64,000 nt of DNA. Origin: CAZGUX01 sp964529305. Lineage in GTDB: Bacteria; Acidobacteriota; Terriglobia; Bryobacterales; Bryobacteraceae. The number at the start of each line of letters is the position of its first letter. Position 1 is the first letter of the stretch. The translations under genes were made by a program, and so were the position numbers. Positions 32,231 through 41,262 of the stretch are shown here, piece by piece. Below the pieces are notes generated by a model that saw only the letters and a list, made by a program, of their open reading frames with translations, was not told the DNA's origin and did not search any database. Location of the stretch: NCBI GenBank assembly GCA_964529305.1, contig CAZGUX010000145.1, forward strand, positions 1-64,000, given 5' to 3'.

Positions 32231-34306
32231 TTACTTTGCCGGCCGCCATCCCAGCATCTCGTCCAGAAACGGGTACGCTTCCCTCCCGTCGATCTTGTGC
32301 GGCCCATTGAACCGTGCGATCCGCCCCTTGCGCGGAATCCCCAGTTTCCGGTAAGTCTCCACCACCGCCTCGCACTCGGCGTCCACCGACGTCCGCGGCT
32401 CGATCACCACGCTGTCCTTGTCCCCGATTTCCACCATGAACGCGCGCGGCGCGATGATCGACGCCAGGCCGGCGTGGTTGAATCCGTTCAGCAGCCCGAA
32501 GTTGTACTGGTCGAAGACGTTGAAATACAACGGGAACGCGGTGCCGAGCGTGAGGTCCACGGTCTTGGTTTGCCAGTCGTTGAAATGCCCGCTCGAAATG
32601 ACGGCTTTGAATCGGGGACAGCCCGGACCTGTCCACAGAGCCGTGTACCCTCCGTACGACAGTCCGTAAAACGCGAACCGCTCTTTGTCGACGAAGGGCA
32701 GCGTCTCCAGATAGTCCATCACGCGGTTGAACTTCACCACGTCCATGCCGGCCGGAATCATCCCCACCAGGTGGCATCGCCGGATCAACTTCGTGCGTTC
32801 GGCGTTGTCCTGCGTGGCGATCATGGGTGCGAACACCACATACCCGCGCTCGGCGAGCCGCAGGCCGAATCGTGAATAGACGGCGTCCGCGCGTGCATTC
32901 TCCACCACTCCCAACGAGTCCTCCGGCTTTCCACCCAAGCCGTGCTGCACGAACACCACCGGCCGCCGCTCGCCGGGCCGGATGCCCTTCGGCACCAGCA
33001 GAATTCCGTAGGCCTCCACGTCCGGGTACACCTGAATCGTCAGGCGGTGTCCGGTAAACCCGGGCTCGTCGTATAACTTCAGGCTCTTCGCGTCGAAAGG
33101 TCCCCGCGCCGCGGGGTAGCGCCCGATCTGATCGTAGTAGGCTTCGAGCTTGGGCTGCATCGACCGCTCGTACGCGGCGGCCGATGAATAGTCAGGCTTC
33201 CATCTCGCGGCGCGGGTGTAGTTCGATTCCAACGCCACGTTGCGAAAGAACGCCTGCCATTGGGCGAATTGCGCGTTGGCCACGCGAGCCACTTGTTCGA
33301 GATCCATGCGCAGCGGCCACGCGGGATCTGTCACCCCAGCCGAGGGCTTCAGCCGTTCGACCAGCGTCTGCACGACGTCTTTATCCTCAATTAAGGCGCC
33401 ACCGGCCAGGCTTGCCAACTCTCCGTTGCCGAAGCGGCTTCGATACCGCCACAGGATCCGGTCCTCGGGCTGCTCCCAGTCCGGCCGCGGGTCGGAACGA
33501 TAGCCATTCGAGACCACGGCAGCGAATCGGGAGTCGAGCGCCGCCGCCAACAGCGCGGTGAATCCGCCCTGTCCCGTACCGGCGAGGCCAATCCGCTTTG
33601 AGTCGACGTTCGGCAGTCCCGCAAGGTACTGGCCGACATTCAATACCTGGAGAACTTCGCCGCCGATCAGATGACGTCCGGTCTGATAGGCCAACCTCAT
33701 CAGCCACTGCCGGTCTTCGAGCCACGGCTGGCAGAACGTCCGCCGCTGAACCAAGAAGGGCGCAAACACAACGAACCCTTTTTGCGCCAACAACCGCCCG
33801 GTTTGGCGGGTTTCCAGCAGGCGCGCGGTCAACCCGGTGACATCGGCGGCGCTCTCGGTCGCGTCCGGAACCACGATCGCCGCCGGGTGAGGCCCGGCGG
33901 CAGTGGGCTCCAATTGGATTCCGTACTGTCGGACGAGAGTGGATCCCGCGCCCATCGTCGGCCCGAGGGTTCCGACCCGCGAGATCGGCCACTCCACCAG
34001 AGATGCCCGAACGCCTCCTCCTTCGCCCAGCGCCGTGACTTTGGGCTTCGGATCCATCAGCGGGTCGATCGCGCCGATGGTCTTTCGCAGCTCACGCCGA
34101 TTCTCGTCGGCCTTCTCCGCAGTCCAATGGCTTTGCCTCGTCCGGGCCGCGTCCGCGATCTGCTGCTCGTAGAATGCCCGCAGTTCCGCATACTGCGCCG
34201 CTGCCATGTCCTTTGGAAAATCCAGCCGTGTCGTGCCGGGCAACAGATCCCCGGACTGGCTCAGCAGCGGGCACGAACACAACAGCAGAAGCGTCAGGAT
34301 GCGCAT
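32231..34306 (-). CDS. Exported two-domain alpha/beta hydrolase with a degenerate first active site (paralogue)
   Basis: A 691-residue paralogue of the hydrolase at 26261-28471, sharing the phrases LPGTT, TIGAIDPL, QRRTF and LAYQT. A signal peptide occupies residues 1-17. In domain 1 the elbow is GTG245QGG, so Gly replaces the serine. In domain 2 the elbow is GLS550YGG, with D631 and H670 as likely triad partners. GATGGAG lies just before ATG 34306. The second domain is probably an esterase acting outside the cytoplasm. It faces the carbohydrate-related operon across a short divergent promoter region. Confidence 0.83.
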   Translation of the reverse strand: MRILTLLLLCSCPLLSQSGDLLPGTTRLDFPKDMAAAQYAELRAFYEQQIADAARTRQSHWTAEKADENRRELRKTIGAIDPLMDPKPKVTALGEGGGVRASLVEWPISRVGTLGPTMGAGSTLVRQYGIQLEPTAAGPHPAAIVVPDATESAADVTGLTARLLETRQTGRLLAQKGFVVFAPFLVQRRTFCQPWLEDRQWLMRLAYQTGRHLIGGEVLQVLNVGQYLAGLPNVDSKRIGLAGTGQGGFTALLAAALDSRFAAVVSNGYRSDPRPDWEQPEDRILWRYRSRFGNGELASLAGGALIEDKDVVQTLVERLKPSAGVTDPAWPLRMDLEQVARVANAQFAQWQAFFRNVALESNYTRAARWKPDYSSAAAYERSMQPKLEAYYDQIGRYPAARGPFDAKSLKLYDEPGFTGHRLTIQVYPDVEAYGILLVPKGIRPGERRPVVFVQHGLGGKPEDSLGVVENARADAVYSRFGLRLAERGYVVFAPMIATQDNAERTKLIRRCHLVGMIPAGMDVVKFNRVMDYLETLPFVDKERFAFYGLSYGGYTALWTGPGCPRFKAVISSGHFNDWQTKTVDLTLGTAFPLYFNVFDQYNFGLLNGFNHAGLASIIAPRAFMVEIGDKDSVVIEPRTSVDAECEAVVETYRKLGIPRKGRIARFNGPHKIDGREAYPFLDEMLGWRPAK

Positions 34307-34352
34307 TACGGCTCCATCTCAAGATGAGATCGTCTGAATGCGTCCATTCTAC

Positions 34353-34382
34353 TTGACGGCCCCTGGCCGGGTTGAGGATAGT
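34353..34382 (+). promoter_or_regulatory. Promoter of the CBM9-cytochrome operon, leaderless geometry
   Basis: TTGACG (34353-34358), an 18-base spacer, GATAGT (34377-34382), then six bases to the ATG at 34389. Confidence 0.5.
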
Positions 34383-34388
34383 GTCTCC

Positions 34389-35132
34389 ATGCCCGCCGTT
34401 CGATGGTTGCTGCTCGTGTGCTCGCTCGCATCCGCCGCAGACGACTGGAAACCGCCCGTCTACACGGTTCACCGCGCCGCGGGGCCCATCACCATCGACG
34501 GCAAACTCGACGAGCCCGCCTGGTTCGCAGCGCCCGGCATGGGCCCGCTGCACTTCACCTGGTACAAGTCCGGCGGCAAGGAGCAGACGGCCGTGAAGCT
34601 GCTGTGGGACGACGAGTACCTCTACGTTGCGCATGTCAGCCTGGATTCTCACATCTCGGCCCGCCACATCGAACACGACGGAAACATTCCCGAAGACGAT
34701 TGTTTCGAGATCATGTTCGCGCCGGATCCTTCGAAACCCAACATCTACTTCAACGTGGAGTGGAACGTGATCGGCGGCTATGTCGACAACTTCCGGCCCA
34801 ATGGGCCGAAACAGCCGCGCGCGCCAAAGTGGGATGTGGAAGGAGTGAAGATCGCCGGCAGCTATGCGGGAACTCTGAACGACGATTCGGACGCCGACCG
34901 ATACTGGCTGGTGGAAGTGGCTTTGCCGTTCCGGAACTTCACGCAGTACGCAAAGTCCGTGCCGCCTCAGGCCGGCCAGTCGTGGAACTTCAACATCAAC
35001 CGCCACGGCGGCAAGGCGGACCCGCAGTACAGCCAGTGGTCGCGTGGTGACACGCCGGTTCCCAGCTTCCACACCCCTCACCGATTCGGGCGGATTGTTT
35101 TTTCGACCGCAACCCCATTTGGAGAACCGTAA
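34389..35132 (+). CDS. Exported carbohydrate-binding family 9-like protein
   Basis: A 247-residue protein with a signal peptide (WLLLVCSLASAAD). A single CBM9-like domain follows, opening with GPITIDGKLDEPAWFAAP and continuing with LLWDDEYLYVAHVSLD and ADRYWLVEVALPF. CBM9 modules bind sugar ends. Free-standing copies like this occur in Acidobacteria and Planctomycetes near sugar oxidoreductases. It is the first gene of a four-gene operon, with three bases between its stop and the start of the cytochrome gene. The ATG at 34389 is chosen because it gives the signal peptide and lies next to the promoter. Confidence 0.84.
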   Translation: MPAVRWLLLVCSLASAADDWKPPVYTVHRAAGPITIDGKLDEPAWFAAPGMGPLHFTWYKSGGKEQTAVKLLWDDEYLYVAHVSLDSHISARHIEHDGNIPEDDCFEIMFAPDPSKPNIYFNVEWNVIGGYVDNFRPNGPKQPRAPKWDVEGVKIAGSYAGTLNDDSDADRYWLVEVALPFRNFTQYAKSVPPQAGQSWNFNINRHGGKADPQYSQWSRGDTPVPSFHTPHRFGRIVFSTATPFGEP

Positions 35133-35135
35133 GCG

Positions 35136-38117
35136 ATGCGACTCCCCGCACTCTTCGTGTTTGGCGCAGTGCTGGCATGGGGCCAGGGCTTCCCGCCCAG
35201 CGAGGCTGTCAGCCGGATGAAGGTACTCGAAGGCTTCAAGGTCAAGCTGGTAGCGAGCGAACCGGAGATCCGCCAGCCGATCCTGGTGAAGTTCGACCCG
35301 CGCGGCCGGCTTTGGGTGATCCAATATCTGCAATATCCCAACCCCGCCGGCCTCAAACGGGTGAAGGTGGATCGATACTCACGCACGACCTACGACCGGA
35401 TTCCCGAGCCTCCGCCCAACGGGCCGCGCGGCGAAGATCGAATTACGATCCTCGAGGACACCGACGATGACGGAAAGGCCGACAAGTTCAAGGATTTCGT
35501 CACGGGTCTGAACCTGGCCACGGGTCTTGCCATCGGGCACGGCGGAGTGTTTGTGATGCAGGTTCCGTACCTGCTCTTCTATCCGGACCGCAACCGCGAC
35601 GATGTCCCCGACGGCGATCCTGAGGTGCTGCTATCGGGTTTCGGAATGGAGGACGCGCAGTCGCTGGCTAACCACCTCACCTGGGGCCCCGATGGCTGGC
35701 TCTACGGCTTGAACGGAAGCACGACGACCTGTCGCGTCCGCGGCATCGAGTTCCAGCAAGGTGTGTGGCGTTATCACCCTGTTACGAAACAGTTCGAACT
35801 GTTCGCCGAGGGCGGCGGCAACATCTACGGCCTCACGTTCGATGCGACCGGCAACCTGTTCTACAGTTCCAACGGCGCATCGTTGTTCTGGCATGCCGTA
35901 CAGGGCGCGTACTATCAGAAGTCGTTCGGCAAGCACGGCCCGCTCCACAACCCGTACGCCTACGGCTACTTTCCGCACGTCAAACACAACGGCGTGCCGG
36001 GCGGACACGTCGTGCTGGGAGGCCTGATCTACTCCGGCGAGTCGTTCCCCGATCGCTTCCGGGAGACCTTCATCGGCGGCAATTTCCTGGGGCGGTCAGT
36101 CTCCTGGTGGGATATCAAGCCGCTCGGCGCGACCTTCCAGGCCACCTTGGGCAAGCTGTTTTTCGACGCGGCGGACAAGTGGTTTTGCCCCACGGATCTG
36201 GCGCAAGCCGCCGACGGCTCCGTGTACGTCTGCGACTTCCACGACGAGCGTACGGCGCACCCGGATCCCGACGCGCCCTGGGACAAGCACAACGGCCGGG
36301 TGTATCGGATCGAGGCGGACGGAACGAAGCCCGTGCCGGCATTTGATCTCCATAAACTCTCGAGCCGTGAACTGGTGGACCTTCTGACGCGGCGCAACCG
36401 GTGGTATGCCGACCAGGCCCGCGTGATCCTGGCGGCGCGCCGGGACCCTTCGGTTCATCCGGCCTTGCGGGACATGGCGCAGAGCCGCCAGCCGGAGACG
36501 GCTCTACAAGGCCTATGGGGCCTTCACGTCAGCGGCGGCTTCAACGAGAGCGTCGCCCTGAAGTTGCTCGACCATCCGTACGAATATGTTCGTTCGTGGA
36601 CAGTGCGGCTCCTGGCCGATGAGAAGAAAATCTCGAGGCCCATCGCCCGCAAACTGGCTCTAATGTCGCGCACGGAACCGAGCGTCGTGGTGCGGGCGCA
36701 ACTGGCCGCCAGCGTCAAACGCCTCCCCGCCGCCGATGCCCTGCCGGTGTTGAGCAGCATCTGGGAGCAGAACAAGGACGCTGCCGACCCGTTTGTTCCA
36801 TGGCTGGTGTGGTGGGCGCTGGAAAGTAAAGCTATCTCCGATATCGACCTTGTTGCACGCGAAATGGCGCGGCCGGAAGCGGTCGCCTCCCGCACGGAAG
36901 ACGCGCGCCGCCTGATCCGCCGCTGGGCGGCGGAAGGGACGCCGCGAACCTACGAGGCCTGTGCCCGCCTCCTGAAGGTGAATTCAGACATGCTGCTGGC
37001 CGCGCTCGATCAAGGTCTCAGTGAACGCGCGGGCATGCCGGTAATCCAGGACACTGGCCCGTTCGCGCGCTTCCAGTCCGTGGCCCAGCAACAGGCCGCC
37101 GCAGAGCGGCACCGGACGTTCGCTCCCGTGAAAGGCGCGCTGCTTGAAACCGTCCGGACCGCGTGGTCGGCAAAGCCGTCCGAACCCGCGCGGGTGCGAT
37201 TAGCATTACGCGTGGGCATCGCCGAAGCCGGAACCGCGGCGCTGCGGGTGGTCAACGACCGTGCCGCTCCGGCGGCGGACCGCGTCGCAATGCTCGACGT
37301 TCTTTCGGAAGTGGGGGACGCGCACCTCGTACCCCGTGTGCTCCCGCTTCTTGACGAGGGCTCGGACGCGGTTCGTACGGCGGCGCTCGGGGTACTGGGG
37401 AGGTTCGAGGATCCGAGCATCACGCAATCGCTGATCGCGCGCCACAACTCGCTGTCTCCGCCGCTCCGCGGACGCGCCCAGGACATCTTGATCAGCCGGG
37501 CCTCGTCGGCGGAAGTGCTGCTACGCGCCGTCGACCAGGGAACCATCCCGCGCGACGCCATTTCCACCGAGCGGCTGAAGCGAGTGGCCGCCCTCAATCG
37601 CCCGCCTCTCGACGCGCTGGTGCGGAAGCATTGGGGTAACATCGGCCAAGGGACCGCGGAGGAGAAACTCGCCACCGTGCGCCGCTTGAGCAACGACCTC
37701 CGCGCCGCGCCCGGAAACGCGCCGAGCGGCAAGCGCCTCTTCTTCCAGCATTGCGGCAGGTGCCACAAGCTGTTCAACGAAGGCGGCACGCTCGGTATGG
37801 ATCTGACAGCCGCCAATCGTGGCGACCGCCTGTACCTGCTCACCCACATCGTCGACCCCGGCGTGTTTATCCGAAAGGAGTACATGACCATGCAGGTAAA
37901 GACCCGCGACGGCCGTGTGATCAGCGGCCTGGTGGCCGAGGAAGACGGCTCCGGCGTTACGCTGAATGGAGCCAACTACGAGAAGACGAAGATCGCGAAG
38001 AGCGATTTCGCGTCCATGGAGGAATCGAGCGTGTCCATGATGCCCGAAGGAATCCTCGAGAAACTCAGTCCCCAGCAACTGCGAGACCTGTTCGCATACC
38101 TGGAGCTGAAGAAATGA
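35136..38117 (+). CDS. PVC-type haem-binding CxxCH protein (propeller, HEAT repeats, cytochrome c domain)
   Basis: A 993-residue exported protein with signal peptide LPALFVFGAVLAWGQ. Residues 25-400 form a beta-propeller of the membrane-bound-dehydrogenase type (LVKFDPRGRLWVIQY, GLAIGHGGVFVMQVPYL, NHLTWGPDGWLYG). Residues 420-830 are HEAT-like helical repeats. The C-terminal 130 residues are a cytochrome c domain with FFQHCGRCHKLFNEGG at about residue 873. This is the PVC-type CxxCH architecture, thought to oxidise sugars or alcohols in the periplasm. Its stop overlaps the next start as ATGA. The missing substrate specificity might be given by the CBM9 partner. Confidence 0.92.
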   Translation: MRLPALFVFGAVLAWGQGFPPSEAVSRMKVLEGFKVKLVASEPEIRQPILVKFDPRGRLWVIQYLQYPNPAGLKRVKVDRYSRTTYDRIPEPPPNGPRGEDRITILEDTDDDGKADKFKDFVTGLNLATGLAIGHGGVFVMQVPYLLFYPDRNRDDVPDGDPEVLLSGFGMEDAQSLANHLTWGPDGWLYGLNGSTTTCRVRGIEFQQGVWRYHPVTKQFELFAEGGGNIYGLTFDATGNLFYSSNGASLFWHAVQGAYYQKSFGKHGPLHNPYAYGYFPHVKHNGVPGGHVVLGGLIYSGESFPDRFRETFIGGNFLGRSVSWWDIKPLGATFQATLGKLFFDAADKWFCPTDLAQAADGSVYVCDFHDERTAHPDPDAPWDKHNGRVYRIEADGTKPVPAFDLHKLSSRELVDLLTRRNRWYADQARVILAARRDPSVHPALRDMAQSRQPETALQGLWGLHVSGGFNESVALKLLDHPYEYVRSWTVRLLADEKKISRPIARKLALMSRTEPSVVVRAQLAASVKRLPAADALPVLSSIWEQNKDAADPFVPWLVWWALESKAISDIDLVAREMARPEAVASRTEDARRLIRRWAAEGTPRTYEACARLLKVNSDMLLAALDQGLSERAGMPVIQDTGPFARFQSVAQQQAAAERHRTFAPVKGALLETVRTAWSAKPSEPARVRLALRVGIAEAGTAALRVVNDRAAPAADRVAMLDVLSEVGDAHLVPRVLPLLDEGSDAVRTAALGVLGRFEDPSITQSLIARHNSLSPPLRGRAQDILISRASSAEVLLRAVDQGTIPRDAISTERLKRVAALNRPPLDALVRKHWGNIGQGTAEEKLATVRRLSNDLRAAPGNAPSGKRLFFQHCGRCHKLFNEGGTLGMDLTAANRGDRLYLLTHIVDPGVFIRKEYMTMQVKTRDGRVISGLVAEEDGSGVTLNGANYEKTKIAKSDFASMEESSVSMMPEGILEKLSPQQLRDLFAYLELKK

Positions 38118-39520
38118 CCCGCCGGGCCCTGCTCTCCGCCGCAGTCGCGCCGGCGTACCTTCGCGCCGCCGCATCGCCGACCGGCATGAGAATCGAGGAA
38201 GTGCAGTTTGCCTTCGAAGAGATGCCGTGCCGCACACCGCTCAAGTTCGGCGGTACGGTGGTGGAGCGGATCGGCATCCTGAACGTCAAGTGCACGGTGA
38301 GCGGCGGATCCCGTACGGCCCATGGCTTCGGCTCCATGCCGCTCGGCAATGCTTGGTCGTTTCCGTCGCGGAAGCTCACCTATGACCAGACGCTCGGCGC
38401 CATGAAAGCCCTGGCAGGGCACATCGCGAAGATCACCGGCGAATACCGGACCCCCGGCCACCCCATCGACATCACGTGGACACTGGAGCCCGAGTACCTG
38501 AGGGCATCGGTCCAGGCGACAAACGATCTCGAACTCGCCGAGCCGATTCCCAAGCTGTGCACGCTCGCGACCGCCAGTCCCTTCGACGCCGCCCTGCACG
38601 ACGCTTACGGCAAATTGCACGGCCTGAACTGCTATCACACCTACGGCCCTCGGTTCCTCAAACTCGATCTCGCGCACTATCTCGGGACCGAGTTCAAGGG
38701 TGAAACGCTCGACCGCTACGTCGAGAAGCAGCCCAAAGCGCGCATGCCGATGTATCACCTCATCGGCGCGGTCGATCCGCTGACCGAGGCCGACTTGAAG
38801 AAGCGCATCGGCGACGGCCTGCCGGAGACGCTGCCGGAGTGGATTCGGTTCAACGGCCTCACGCACTTCAAGATCAAGCTCAACGGCGACGATCTCGCGT
38901 GGGACGTAGGGCGCGTGGTGAGCGTCGACCGCGTCGTGACCGAGACGCAGGCGCAACGCGGCGTCAACCGATGGTTCTATTCGCTCGACTTCAACGAGCG
39001 GTGCCAGAACGTGCAGTATCTGCTCGAGTTCCTGCGCCGGGTGAAAGAACAGGCGGCAGCCGGATTCGAGAAGATTCAATACGTGGAGCAGCCGACGGCG
39101 CGCGATCTCAAGAAGGACCGCGCCAACGTGATGCACGAGGCGGCGAAGATCAAGCCGGTCGTGATCGACGAATCGTTGACCGATCAGGAGAGCCTGCTGC
39201 TGGCGCGGGAGATGGGCTATTCGGGTACGGCGTTGAAGGCGTGCAAGGGGCAGACGCAGGCGCTGCTGATGGCGGCGGCCGCGCAGAAGTACAAGATGTT
39301 CCTGTGCGTGCAGGATCTGACGTGTCCCGGAGCGTCGCTGGTTCACTCGGCGGGCCTGTCCGCCTACATTCCGGGCGTTGCCGCGATTGAAGCCAACGCA
39401 CGGCAATTCATTCCCGCAGCGAACAAGCAGTGGGAGCAAAAGTTGCCCGCGATTTTTGTCGTGAAGGACGGGACCATGCGCACCGCCGTCCTCACCGGAA
39501 AAGGATTGAGCGCTGTATGA
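38114..39520 (+). CDS. Enolase-superfamily enzyme (mandelate racemase/muconate lactonising type), predicted exported
   Basis: A 468-residue protein. The start MTRRALLSAAVAPAYLRAAA has a twin-arginine and a hydrophobic run, so Tat export is plausible. The barrel shows the family's catalytic lysines K253-I-K255 and metal ligands D292 (SLDFNE), E325 (YVEQP) and D352/E353 (VVIDES), so it is probably active. It abstracts the alpha-proton of a carboxylate substrate. It overlaps the cytochrome gene by ATGA and the following oxidoreductase gene also by ATGA. The extended N-terminal capping domain (about 25-200) is longer than in typical members. Confidence 0.85.
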   Translation: MTRRALLSAAVAPAYLRAAASPTGMRIEEVQFAFEEMPCRTPLKFGGTVVERIGILNVKCTVSGGSRTAHGFGSMPLGNAWSFPSRKLTYDQTLGAMKALAGHIAKITGEYRTPGHPIDITWTLEPEYLRASVQATNDLELAEPIPKLCTLATASPFDAALHDAYGKLHGLNCYHTYGPRFLKLDLAHYLGTEFKGETLDRYVEKQPKARMPMYHLIGAVDPLTEADLKKRIGDGLPETLPEWIRFNGLTHFKIKLNGDDLAWDVGRVVSVDRVVTETQAQRGVNRWFYSLDFNERCQNVQYLLEFLRRVKEQAAAGFEKIQYVEQPTARDLKKDRANVMHEAAKIKPVVIDESLTDQESLLLAREMGYSGTALKACKGQTQALLMAAAAQKYKMFLCVQDLTCPGASLVHSAGLSAYIPGVAAIEANARQFIPAANKQWEQKLPAIFVVKDGTMRTAVLTGKGLSAV

Positions 39521-40449
39521 AATTCGTCATTCTCCTTCTGGCCGCGGTGTCGCTGCCGGCCGCGGACCTCAAACTCGGCATTGTCGGAACCGACACGTCG
39601 CACTGCCTCCAGTTCAGCCGCATTCTCAACGACCCTTCGCAGGCCGAGCATGTCCAGGGCGCGAAGATCGTCGCGGCCTACAAAGGCGGCAGCCGGGACA
39701 TCGAGTCCAGTTGGTCGCGGGTCGGGAAACACGCCGAGGAACTCAAAGCGAAGTACGGCATCGAGATCGTCGACGACATCCCCGCGCTGTGCCGCAAGGT
39801 GGACGCCGTTCTGCTCCAGAGCGCGGACGGCCGCGTGCACCTGGAGCAGATCAAGCCGATCCTGGCCGCGAAGAAGCCGGTATTCATCGACAAGCCCCTG
39901 GCTTCGACCCTCGAGGACGCGCGGGAAATCGCCCGCCTGGCGAAGCAGGCCGGAGTGCCGTGGTTCAGCTCGTCGGGCCTGCGCTTCAACTCCATCGCCA
40001 CGACGATGAAGTTCCCGGATATCAAGGCCATGCTCGCCTGGGGTCCGGGGCAACTGGAACCGCATCACCACCTCGATCTCTCCTGGTACGCCATTCATCC
40101 CATCGAAATGATGTACACCCTGATGGGCCCCGGTTGCGAGGAAGTGACGCGCATCGCCCAGGCGGACACCGACGAGGTGGTTGGCCGGTGGAAGGACGGG
40201 CGGACGGCCACGGTCCACATCTCGCGGCCTGGAGGCGCGTACGGCGCGGTGGTGTTCCGCGCGAAAGGGGTGGTGCAAAGCCCGGCGACGGTGCCGTTCT
40301 CGTACCGGCCGCTGGTGGAGCAGATCGTCAAGTTCTTCCAGACCGGCACGCCGCCGGTGACTCCGGAGGAGACGCTCGAGATTTTCGCATTTCTCGACGC
40401 GGCTCAACGGAGTAAAGAAGCCGGCGGCGCACCGACGAAGATACGGTGA
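39517..40449 (+). CDS. Gfo/Idh/MocA family oxidoreductase with signal peptide
   Basis: A 310-residue protein beginning with a hydrophobic signal (KFVILLLAAVSLPAAD). A Rossmann start LGIVGTDTSHC follows, lacking the classic GxGxxG. The fold-typical KPVFIDKPLASTLEDAREIARLA (with the EKP-like DKP) and the GPGQLEPHHHLDLSWYAIHPIEMM segment place it in the Gfo/Idh family. Relatives oxidise or epimerise sugars with NAD(P). Export of such an enzyme without a twin-arginine is odd, because the cofactor is normally cytoplasmic. It is the last gene of the operon, and its start overlaps the enolase gene as ATGA. Confidence 0.85.
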   Translation: MKFVILLLAAVSLPAADLKLGIVGTDTSHCLQFSRILNDPSQAEHVQGAKIVAAYKGGSRDIESSWSRVGKHAEELKAKYGIEIVDDIPALCRKVDAVLLQSADGRVHLEQIKPILAAKKPVFIDKPLASTLEDAREIARLAKQAGVPWFSSSGLRFNSIATTMKFPDIKAMLAWGPGQLEPHHHLDLSWYAIHPIEMMYTLMGPGCEEVTRIAQADTDEVVGRWKDGRTATVHISRPGGAYGAVVFRAKGVVQSPATVPFSYRPLVEQIVKFFQTGTPPVTPEETLEIFAFLDAAQRSKEAGGAPTKIR

Positions 40450-40500
40450 CCGAAGGGGCCGGCGCCGCGGCATATCTGTTGGGACGATTGGAAGTCACGC

Positions 40501-40529
40501 TTGCGTCAGGCTCCCCATACGGCTAAGTT
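40501..40529 (+). promoter_or_regulatory. Promoter of the toxin-antitoxin pair, leaderless geometry
   Basis: TTGCGT (40501-40506), a 17-base spacer, TAAGTT (40524-40529), then six bases to the ATG at 40536. No Shine-Dalgarno is present. Confidence 0.5.
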
Positions 40530-40535
40530 GAAGAT

Positions 40536-40778
40536 ATGGCGGTGGACCTCAAACCGGAGACTGAGCGGCTTGTGCATGAAGAAATCCAGCGCGGTCATTT
40601 CCAGTCTGTGGACGAGATGATCGTAGAAGGGGTGACCGCCTGGCGCGAGAAGCACCAGACCGAACCAGTCAAGCTCCGCAAAAGGCTCTATGATCTGCTG
40701 ACGCAGCCGCCCTTTTCTGGTTCCGATCTGAAGGTCGAGCGCCAGAGAGACTATCCCCAGCAGGTTGACCTGGGCTAG
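40536..40778 (+). CDS. ParD/CopG-like antitoxin
   Basis: An 80-residue protein with the ribbon-helix-helix pattern of ParD-like antitoxins (VDLKPETERLVHEEIQRGHFQSVDEMIVEGVTAWREK, residues 3-38). The C-terminal tail is extended and charged and would neutralise the toxin. It starts six bases downstream of a promoter and ends three bases before the PIN-domain gene, so the two form a type II toxin-antitoxin operon. The antitoxin is intact; the toxin is damaged. Confidence 0.8.
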   Translation: MAVDLKPETERLVHEEIQRGHFQSVDEMIVEGVTAWREKHQTEPVKLRKRLYDLLTQPPFSGSDLKVERQRDYPQQVDLG

Positions 40779-40781
40779 ACT

Positions 40782-41153
40782 GTGGCGGGTTTTCTACTCG
40801 ATACCAACGTCCTCTCGGAATTCGCCCGAGCACAACCACCGAATCCGTGCGTCGATCAGTGGCTTCGGACAACTCCGGAGGAAAGACTCTATGCCAGTGT
40901 CTTGACTATCGCGGAGATTCGGCGGGGGATCGAACTTCTGCCAGCCGGCAAGCGACGCATCGAGCTGGAAGAGTGGCAAAGCGAGCTTCACCGCTCGTTT
41001 GCCCACAGGCTGTTGCCGGTGACCAAAACAGTTGGAGAACGTTGGGCGGTTCTGTCGGCTGCAGCACAGCGCCGCGGCACGCCGTTAGCGATCATGGACG
41101 GCTTGCTGGAGGCGACAGCCCTGGAGCACCATTTTGACGGTGGTTACGCGTAA
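40782..41153 (+). CDS. PIN-domain (VapC-like) toxin, C-terminally truncated by compensating indels
   Basis: The PIN domain is clear: FLLDTNVLSE (first acidic residue), TIAEIRRGIELL (second) and AIMDGLLEATAL (third), read from a GTG at 40782. Translation stops early after EHHFDGGYA. Reading the +1 frame from the TTTT run at 41132-41135 gives LTVVTRN, the usual PIN end. After the premature TAA the original frame resumes as YKDFAGLGVEVLNPWE, ending at 41225. An extra T and a missing base about 20 bases later would explain this. About 20 C-terminal residues, including the TRN and DF motifs, are lost. The toxin is probably inactive, unless the assembly is wrong here. Confidence 0.8.
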   Translation: MAGFLLDTNVLSEFARAQPPNPCVDQWLRTTPEERLYASVLTIAEIRRGIELLPAGKRRIELEEWQSELHRSFAHRLLPVTKTVGERWAVLSAAAQRRGTPLAIMDGLLEATALEHHFDGGYA

Positions 41154-41262
41154 TACAAAGACTTCGCGGGCCTGGGAGTTGAGGTACTCAACCCCTGGGA
41201 AGAGGGAACCAGTCACCTTGCTTAAACGCTAAATCCCCCTTCGGATTCGGCGGAAGGGTGTA

